A stretch of 64,000 nucleotides of DNA from Mycosarcoma maydis (Eukaryota > Basidiomycota > Ustilaginomycetes > Ustilaginales). Of the stretch, positions 57,294-64,000 are shown one piece after another. Location of the stretch: positions 434,001 to 498,000 of the forward strand of contig NC_026485.1 in assembly GCF_000328475.2 (NCBI RefSeq), given 5' to 3'. The notes beneath the pieces are model-generated. The model was not told where the DNA came from. It saw only the letters and a list, made by a program, of their open reading frames with translations, and did no database searches. A program made the translations under genes and the position numbers. Every line of letters starts with the position of its first letter. Within the stretch, counting starts at the first letter, position 1.

Positions 57294-59663
57294 ATGTATT
57301 CTCACCGTTCTATCGTGCCATCTGCCGGCTCCCAAGGCCCTCCCTCTGGTCCACCTCCCCCTGGTCCAGGTGGCGCTGGCCCTTCACAGGCAGCGGCCGC
57401 TGCCGCTGCTGCTGCCGCCGCCGCCGCAGCACAGCAAGCGCCCCATCCAGGTGGTCCAGTAGCCGGCGGACCCGGTGGCCCGGCGCCAACCGGTCCGCCT
57501 GGTGCTGCTCCTGGTCCGCCCGGCGCTGCTCCTCCTGCTGGAGCTCCTCACACCGGCTCAGCTAGACTTGCCGACCTGCTCGACTTTGTGCGTCACGAAT
57601 TCGACCTTCTTGGAAATGACACGGCCCAATTCAAAGCGCAACGCGACGAAATGGAACACAGAGGTACGTTTCAGCACGCAGACTAGTTCCTGAAGCACCA
57701 TCCAGCGACTGACCTTACGCGATTTCCTTCTGTTTTGATCAACTCATTTCAACCTCGCAGTCACATCGCAAGTGAGTGAAGTCAACATGATGCAGACTCA
57801 CTTTTACGAGCTCGAGAAGCGTCACACCCAGATCATCCAACAGTAAGTGTTTCCATCCGTGATCGCATCACGAAAGCATGGCTCTCATCCTGACACGCTC
57901 GTCTCACTTGCCACTACAGATACGAAGAAGAGGTCAAGCGTCTTCGTAGCATTCTCGATTCCAGAGGTCTTTCTTCAGAACACGGCGCAGCTTCAGCAAC
58001 CGGCCCTATGAGCGGCCCTCCGCATCTTCCTGCTTCCGCCACTTCGGGCCCATTGCCGATTGCCTCAGCTGGTGGACCGCCCCCTCCCGGTGGCCCAGGC
58101 GGGGCTGGTTCCGCCGCCATGTTTGGTCCCAACGGCAACGGCGCTCTCGGCGGTCCTGGCTCCGAGTACGGACGCGGTCCCAATGGCTTCGATCGAGAGC
58201 GTGAACCGCCTCGCGGCCCTACACCCGGCGGCAAAGACTCGAAACGCATGCGCGTCGAAGGTCCTGCATCGCACTACAGTGGACCTCCCAGCCCTGGACC
58301 AGAACGGGAACGCGATTGGATCAAGAAGGAGGAACGCGGCGATCGCGGACCGCCTCCTCGTGCCGACGAAAAGTGGGATCGCGACCAGCGCGTTGGCGGA
58401 GGTGCCCATCTCGGACCTGGTCCCGTGCAGTCTCCGCACGGTGCTCCGCCTCTGCCTCCATCAAACTTGTACAACCGTGACATGCACCGCGATGCAAGGG
58501 ATCGAGACTCGCGACCCTCTGAAGTGGCTAGCGCCGACTCTCCTGGAGCTGCCGCAGCAGCTGCTGGCAACGTCACGCTCGCTAGCTTGAGCGACATGGA
58601 TCCGGACGAGATTCCCAAAGAGCTCAAAAAGGAAGGTCCCGATTGGCTCGCGATCTTCAACCCCAAAGTCAAGCGTACGCTCGATGTCAACCTCGTCCAC
58701 ACTTTCCTACACGAATCTGTCGTTTGTTGCGTTCGATTCTCGGCTGATGGCAAATATCTGGCCACAGGATGCAACAAGTCTGCGCAGATCTTTGACACCA
58801 AAACCGGAGCCAAGACGTGTGTCCTTACAGATCAATCTGCCAACTCCAAGGGAGACTTGTACATCCGCTCGGTCTGTTTCAGTCCCGATGGCAAATGTTT
58901 GGCTACGGGAGCTGAGGACCGACAAATTCGGATTTGGGATATTGGCAAGAAGAAGGTCAAGCATCTCTTCTCGGGTCACAAGCAAGAGATTTACTCGCTC
59001 GACTATAGCAAGGATGGCAGAATCATTGCAAGTGGATCCGGAGATAAGACGGTGAGGATTTGGGATGTGGAGAACGGTCAGCTGTTGCATACGCTGTATA
59101 CCTCACCTGGATTGGAGCATGGGCCTAGTGAGGCTGGCGTTACAAGCGTCAGTATCAGCAGCGATAACCGGCTGGTTGCTGCCGGTGCGCTGGACACGTT
59201 GGTGCGCGTCTGGGATGCGCAGACGGGAAAACAGCTGGAGCGACTCAAGAGTCATAAGGATTCGATCTATTCGGTCAGCTTTGCACCGGATGGCAAGAGC
59301 TTGGTTTCGGGAAGTCTGGATAAGACGCTCAAGCTGTGGGATCTGACGGGGACAGCCAAGGCGGTACAGGAGAATCGCGCCGAGGAGAAGGGAGGCCACG
59401 CAAACTGTGCGACCACTTTTGTGGGTCATAAGGACTACGTGTTGAGCGTCAGCTGCAGTCCTGATGGCCAGTGGGTAGCGAGCGGCAGCAAGGATCGTGG
59501 TGTTCAGTTCTGGGATCCTAAGACGGCACAGGCACAGTTTGTTCTTCAGGGACACAAGAACTCAGTGATTGCCATCAACCTCAGTCCAGCAGGCGGCCTC
59601 TTGGCGACCGGAAGCGGCGACTTCAACGCCAGAATCTGGAGCTACGACCGCATCTCGAATTGA
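57294..59663 (+). CDS. TUP1: Transcriptional co-repressor TUP1
   Basis: Three exons: 57294-57663, 57761-57842, 57920-59663 (introns of 97 and 77 bases, GTACGT/CGCAG and GTAAGT/CTACAG), giving 731 residues. Exon 1 has a Pro/Gly/Ala-rich head with a poly-Ala run (~residues 33-47), then the Tup_N tetramerisation helix, LADLLDFVRHEFDLLGND, continuing across both introns (VTSQVSEVNMMQTHFYELEK, then IIQQ joined to YEEEVKRLRSILDSRGL). This is textbook Tup1 and supports both splices. After a Pro/Gly-rich linker come seven C-terminal WD40 repeats from ~residue 400 (CVRFSADGKYLATGC to LLATGSGDFNARIWSYDR). Tup1 with Ssn6 represses many genes; in U. maydis Tup1 is known to affect mating and pathogenic development. 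It is divergent from ENP1 over 1.9 kb. Confidence 0.96.
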
Positions 59664-60064
59664 TCCTCTCACATCCTCTACACCTAGCACTCGTCCCTCG
59701 TCACTCGTCACTCGTCACACGCTCCCCGCTCCCTTTGTACCCATCCGATTTTCTGTGATTGATCGTAACCCTCACACTCACGACTCGTGACTCCCAATTT
59801 CCGATCCAGGCTTAAAGCTTAAAATATGTCCTGTCACTATGTAATCTGACACCGATCTGATCGATAGCGTTGGCCTCAGCGGGCATGCGAGCAGACCATG
59901 CACACGCTGGGTCTGAGAATCACGGATGCGAGATCGACGAACTGGAGCGAATGAAAAGAGACAAGGGGAACGGTCTACAGGCGTTGATGGCACGATCGAT
60001 TGGAGCGAGTGGAAAGAGACAAAGGCAAGGGTCTAGAAGCGTCCATGAGGGGTGAGGGTTTGGG
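59664..60064. other. Convergent intergenic region, TUP1 and the SAM-domain gene
   Basis: 401 bases with no supported gene. TCACTCGTCA-type short repeats lie just after the TUP1 stop (59697-59720). A single TCCCTTTGT (59730-59738) matches the reverse of the U. maydis pheromone response element core but stands in a convergent 3' region. Confidence 0.4.
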
Positions 60065-63000
60065 TCAGTGACGAGCACCTAGCACTTCTTTGACGAGTAC
60101 GAAGCCGAGGCCTGCGCCAAGACCAAGCATGTACGCTGGGATGGCGCCTATGGTGAGGAGGTGGCGTTCGTGATCTGACTCGGGACGACCGAGGAGCGCG
60201 TAGAGGTCCAAGTCGTCTTGGTGGTCCGCAGTTGTAGTAGCGCATGTGGCATTCGCGCTCGAGTAGTATGGGTTCAGAGAGGAAAGGTATGCCGGCCAAC
60301 TGGACGGGGTCAGTAGAGCCCTCCAGCCTAAGCGATGCGAGCCAGGTTGATTGTCCAACTCGAGCGGCTGCATCTTGCTCTCGATAGCAACGTGGTCCGT
60401 GGCGCCCTGTGCGACTGCACCGGTCGCAGTCGCAGTCGCAGCCGCGGTCGCGGCCAGAATCTCCTCCAGCACGTTAACCTCATCCTCAACCTCAGCGTCA
60501 ACATCCTCTTCCTCCACCGTGACTTTAGGCTGCTCAAACATACCCCTCAACCCACCACTACCTTTTACACTACCTCGCCGACTAGAGCCAGCAGACGGAT
60601 GATCGATTGACTCGAGTTGCGCCTCGAGATCCGTCATTCTCCTAGCTAAGCTTTCGAAGCGTCTTCGATCTACGAGTACCATAGATCGTTTCTTGATGCT
60701 TCCCGTTCCGGAAGGGTGCGGTTCGAGCACCGTCAGTGGGACCAACATCTGTGGATCAGACTGAGAAGAAGGCGAGCCTGAAGTGATGGCGTCCGAAGGA
60801 GCAGACGTGGGATTGAAGGCGAGTTCCAACGGCTCTTCTGAAGAGAGCATGCTAGAAGCTTTGCCGTGTTCCGCATGTAACGCTTCATCGATTTGAGCCT
60901 GAGTACCATGATCACCGTTCTCGGCTTGCTTGGTGATCGCCGGCAGAGAGCTGCTGATCGCAGCGACATCGACGCGCTCGTCTGAAATCTCACAAGACGT
61001 CGTTTCAGTGCTTCGGGCTTCTGTCACGGTAGCATGCTCCATCTCGTCAGCCGGCGTTGTTGCAACAGCATCCACTGCAGCATAGGACGAAGCATCTACT
61101 GATACCGGATCGGTTACAACTTCTGAAGTTCCTTCAGCCGCTGCAGCAGTATCATCGTGTTCAAGCTCGTCTCTGTGCTCCTGCTCCTCCTTAGGTGGAC
61201 GCGCAGTGTCGACCGGAGCATCTCGGACATCATCCGAAGTACGTGTCTCCATGTCCTGGTCAAACAGCGACGACAGCCGCTGTTCCACAGATGGCTTGCG
61301 AGCCATCTCGCTGTGTTTGTCGTCCTCTGGCAATACAGTCTCACAGTACCTATCCACCGGTACCTGGACCTCTTGAACTTGAGCAACCGCGTCGCACTCG
61401 ACCTCGTCCATCTTGGCATGCAAAGCTTCGGCCTCCGCCTCACTGGCTACCCGCTCCAAGCCGCGCTTGCGCAAAGCCAGCGACGGATGCGACACAGCCA
61501 CATCAAAGACACCTTTGAGACTCTTACGGCTGGAGCTGCGACTCAGCGTTCCGCCCCAGCCTTCTTCATCTTCTGCGGCAGCTGGAGTGACGGCGGAGCT
61601 CAGTCGAAGCGATGAAGCTCCAGGAAGCGAAGAAAAGAGCTCGCTGTTCTCAGCATCTGAGTTGAGTAATGAGAGAATCGCTTTGCCGCGTTTGCTGCCG
61701 AAGGTGGCTTTGCGTCCTGCGGTGCGGCGGATCGAGTTGGTCGAGTGGCGAACAGGTGCGTCTGGAAGAGTGAAGACGTAGTTATCGCAAGTCTCGACAG
61801 CTTCTGCCGTTGGCAACTGTTGCTGTTGCGGTTGCGACGGCTGCTGTGGTTCGGACAAAGTGGGCTCAAAGCTGGGAATGGGAGGTACGTCAAGAACCTT
61901 TTCCTCGGCGGAGCGCAATCGAGCGGTACCAAAGTCGGGTTCGGCAAAGGTCTCGTCTGCTGCTTGTCCCGACGAAATCAAGGCCTCGATGAGCTCCTGA
62001 GAACTCTCTGTCCTGGTATGGAAGCAATCGTCGTTTAAGGCGGCCAACTCCTCGTCAGTGTACAGAGAAGCACGATACGGACGGCTCGGTCTCACAATCG
62101 AGGCGGTGGTGTGCGATCGGATGAGCGAGCTCTTTGTCGACGTATCGATAGAAAAAGTCTCGTCCTGGTCTGGAAGAGTGTCATCGCCAGCCAGGATAGC
62201 TCGGATGACGTCTTGGTCGAGCACACTGTACCGCGGCTTGTGGCCTCCCGCATGACCATGGGCGTCGTCGTCGAGCTCGCTTAGCTCGCTTTCAAAAGCA
62301 CTGCATTCGGACAGCGAGCTTTCGCCTTCAACAGAAGTGCTGTCGGTAGATCCGTGACGAGTCAGAGTGGGCATCATCAAGACGTCCTCGATACTCTCGC
62401 TGGACACGTTGGAGTGTGTATGATTGTCCTGGAGAGCTTTACTGATGGCTTCGGTGTCCTGCAGATCATCTATACCCAGCTCGTCGGCGAGTTGTTGAGC
62501 TTCCTGATCGGTTAGGCCAGCGAGCAAGGCTTCAATATCGTGCTGTTTGGCACCAGACGAATTCTCGAGCCAGGGAAAATCGGCAGTCGATCTACGAGGT
62601 CGCAAAGGACGACGAAGTGAAAGTTTCTTTTCCTCGGCCTCGGAGAGGATCTGCTGCGCCTGATCGCGTACGTAGCCTTGGCCGAAGGGAGCATCGATGG
62701 AAAGGCTGCTCAAAGGAACTTCTTGCTTTTCGGGTGACGTTTGAAAGGCTTGGATCATTCCGCGCACCTTGCGGCTGTCGCGCATACGCTTTAGTGTGAG
62801 CTTGCTGGTGGTCTTTGAACTGCGCGCGATGGCGTCGCGTTCCAGTGGAGAGTGATCGTCTTCTTGAGCGCGCTTTTCATCTTCTTCCGTCTCTTCGCGC
62901 TCCATATCGTGGGATGATTTGGGCCAACGCAGAGAGCCAGATTCATTACCCCAAATTCGGCCACGAAGAGCATCGCGTCGCAGCTTGCGCACGGCTTCGA

Positions 63001-63676
63001 TCATGAGCTTACGCCACTTGAGATTGAGACCTTGGCGCTCAAGATCTTTTTCGCTGAGGCGTAGGAAGGCACGGCCGCCCATCCTGGAGCTCCTTACATA
63101 GGCGGTCACGTCGTCAACGACGGGTCGAGGCACTAGCCCGAGGACGTGCGTGAGATAGAGAGCTACCTGCGAAGGGAGCCACGTTTTGGGATTGTGGGGA
63201 AGGTTTGCGACCGCTTCGACCAGACGTTCTGCTTCCAAGTCGGAGTGAGGAGCGCGATCCGAGATGGAATGTAGGTCAGGCGTGCTGGTGGAACTCGACA
63301 GCCGGTGAAGTGTTTTGCTGCGCAGTGGAAGGTCGAAGTTGTTGGCAGAGGGACTGGTGAGAGGCGAGATGACTGGGAGCGGGACGCGGGGCGAAGAAGG
63401 GGATGTGACAAGTTTGTGAGACGCGACTTGGGGAGGCGGCGAGGAAAGATCAGATGATCTGCTTTGCAAGCCCTTGGGACGCGACCTGGTCGAGGTGGAC
63501 ATGGATGTAGAGCGAGATAGGTAGGAGTAGCCTTCGAAGACTTGGCCTCCAGGACTGAAGCCAGCTACGTTGGGCATCGCGTTGGCTGCAGTGGAGAAGG
63601 TACCGCTGCGCTTTGGAGCGAGAGAATAGCGAGGCCGGGATGGCGTCGAGATGGCGGGTGGATCGGCATTCGCCAT
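60065..63676 (-). CDS. Large SAM-domain protein with C-terminal membrane anchor, unknown function
   Basis: 1203 residues from the ATG at 63676 (MANADPPAISTPSRPRYSL). A longer in-frame start at 63742 is possible but its 22 residues look like leader. A SAM-like domain lies at ~162-250: NPKTWLPSQVALYLTHVLGL, VVDDVTAYVRSSRMGGRAFL, RLSEKDLERQGLNLKWRKL. The long middle is acidic, Ser/Thr-rich and probably disordered, with a short coiled-coil-like piece near 1035 (RRFESLARRMTDLEAQLESI). The last ~30 residues form one hydrophobic helix (LLTIGAIPAYMLGLGAGLGF) followed by VLVKEVLGARH, i.e. a tail anchor. SAM domains mediate protein-protein or RNA binding; combined with a tail anchor it suggests a scaffold on an organelle surface. 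I do not recognise an orthologue outside fungi. Confidence 0.82.
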   Translation of the reverse strand: MANADPPAISTPSRPRYSLAPKRSGTFSTAANAMPNVAGFSPGGQVFEGYSYLSRSTSMSTSTRSRPKGLQSRSSDLSSPPPQVASHKLVTSPSSPRVPLPVISPLTSPSANNFDLPLRSKTLHRLSSSTSTPDLHSISDRAPHSDLEAERLVEAVANLPHNPKTWLPSQVALYLTHVLGLVPRPVVDDVTAYVRSSRMGGRAFLRLSEKDLERQGLNLKWRKLMIEAVRKLRRDALRGRIWGNESGSLRWPKSSHDMEREETEEDEKRAQEDDHSPLERDAIARSSKTTSKLTLKRMRDSRKVRGMIQAFQTSPEKQEVPLSSLSIDAPFGQGYVRDQAQQILSEAEEKKLSLRRPLRPRRSTADFPWLENSSGAKQHDIEALLAGLTDQEAQQLADELGIDDLQDTEAISKALQDNHTHSNVSSESIEDVLMMPTLTRHGSTDSTSVEGESSLSECSAFESELSELDDDAHGHAGGHKPRYSVLDQDVIRAILAGDDTLPDQDETFSIDTSTKSSLIRSHTTASIVRPSRPYRASLYTDEELAALNDDCFHTRTESSQELIEALISSGQAADETFAEPDFGTARLRSAEEKVLDVPPIPSFEPTLSEPQQPSQPQQQQLPTAEAVETCDNYVFTLPDAPVRHSTNSIRRTAGRKATFGSKRGKAILSLLNSDAENSELFSSLPGASSLRLSSAVTPAAAEDEEGWGGTLSRSSSRKSLKGVFDVAVSHPSLALRKRGLERVASEAEAEALHAKMDEVECDAVAQVQEVQVPVDRYCETVLPEDDKHSEMARKPSVEQRLSSLFDQDMETRTSDDVRDAPVDTARPPKEEQEHRDELEHDDTAAAAEGTSEVVTDPVSVDASSYAAVDAVATTPADEMEHATVTEARSTETTSCEISDERVDVAAISSSLPAITKQAENGDHGTQAQIDEALHAEHGKASSMLSSEEPLELAFNPTSAPSDAITSGSPSSQSDPQMLVPLTVLEPHPSGTGSIKKRSMVLVDRRRFESLARRMTDLEAQLESIDHPSAGSSRRGSVKGSGGLRGMFEQPKVTVEEEDVDAEVEDEVNVLEEILAATAAATATATGAVAQGATDHVAIESKMQPLELDNQPGSHRLGWRALLTPSSWPAYLSSLNPYYSSANATCATTTADHQDDLDLYALLGRPESDHERHLLTIGAIPAYMLGLGAGLGFVLVKEVLGARH

Positions 63677-64000
63677 GGTCAAGTGATGTACCAAATAAAA
63701 GCTTGATTGAAGAGTGTCCTTGGCAAAAGAGAATGACGACAATAGTGAGGGGTCAAAAGTAGCTAGCCCAGAAGGGAAATCGTTAGAGATGATCGTGTCG
63801 AGGTCTTGAAGGAGATCGTGAGTGGTTCGTTACAAGTGTGATGATATGAACGATGGATGCGATGATTGTGATGGTGGGAGGGAAGACGAGAGATGAAAAG
63901 GTCGGTGCTTATGGAGCACAGAGGAAAGCAGGAAGCTCATCGCCGTGACCAGTCAAGTTGGTTTGTGTGGTACACGGTTCACGGTTCACGGTTCATGCAG
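63677..64000. promoter_or_regulatory. Upstream region of the SAM-domain gene
   Basis: 324 bases to the right edge with no supported gene. It ends with a triple direct repeat of CACGGTT (63973-63994), a degenerate relative of the dispersed CACGATT half-site. Confidence 0.4.

Noticed and set aside
59730..59738. A perfect pheromone-response-element core (ACAAAGGGA on the minus strand)
   Set aside because: A single 9-mer in a convergent 3' region is expected by chance and is not placed to drive either gene.
1..64000. tRNA, rRNA, CRISPR, transposon or insertion-sequence signatures
   Set aside because: By eye no tRNA A/B-box pair with a cloverleaf, no transposase or reverse-transcriptase frame, no long terminal repeats and no spacer-repeat arrays were seen. 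A tRNAscan or repeat search would be decisive.

Overview
The window is nuclear DNA of a smut fungus, most likely Ustilago maydis or a very close relative. Supporting signs are mostly intron-poor genes with a few short GT-AG introns, fungal-specific families (velvet regulator, LCL2, SPX-RING ligase, fungal-type hybrid histidine kinase, TUP1), and a secreted Cys-rich plus repetitive protein of 869 residues that fits the U. maydis effector Rsp3. The species call and the Rsp3 name rest on memory of the family, not on a search. Two 100-base N runs (25260-25359 and 29118-29217) mark assembly gaps, each inside a gene.

Layout, left to right. A velvet-domain gene runs off the left edge (minus, 1-633), followed by about 3.4 kb with no gene I can support. 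Then come MED8 (minus), an Lgl/Sro7-type WD40 exocytosis protein (plus), an SPX-RING ubiquitin ligase (plus), the DEAD-box helicase SPB4 (plus) and a large PAS-PAS hybrid histidine kinase (minus). After a 2.7-kb gene-poor stretch come malate synthase (minus, split by a gap), a second gene-poor stretch, thioredoxin (minus), an AN1 zinc-finger protein (plus, split by a gap), LCL2 (minus), NAF1 (plus), AP-3 beta (minus), a kelch-repeat protein (plus), the Rsp3-like effector (plus), a short-chain dehydrogenase (plus), an SRP40/Nopp140 protein (minus), a two-TM protein (plus), POP1 (minus), VPS74/GOLPH3 (plus), bystin/ENP1 (minus), TUP1 (plus) and a tail-anchored SAM-domain protein (minus).

Functionally this is a mostly housekeeping segment with one virulence-type gene inside it. 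Five genes serve ribosome or snoRNP biogenesis (SPB4, NAF1, SRP40, POP1, ENP1). Others serve vesicle traffic (Lgl/Sro7, AP-3 beta, VPS74), transcription (MED8, TUP1, velvet), signalling (histidine kinase, SPX-RING) and carbon or redox metabolism (malate synthase, thioredoxin, SDR). Many neighbours are divergent pairs sharing one upstream region.

Several genes need splicing to read correctly. I propose exact junctions for thioredoxin, LCL2, the SDR, the two-TM protein, malate synthase exon 1 and TUP1; each restores family-typical sequence and reading frame. The most striking non-genic signal is a short palindromic word, core TCGTGA-N-TCACGA, with its half-sites. It recurs in almost every longer intergenic region, is absent from the exons I read, and is several times paired with an AGTTAACT palindrome.
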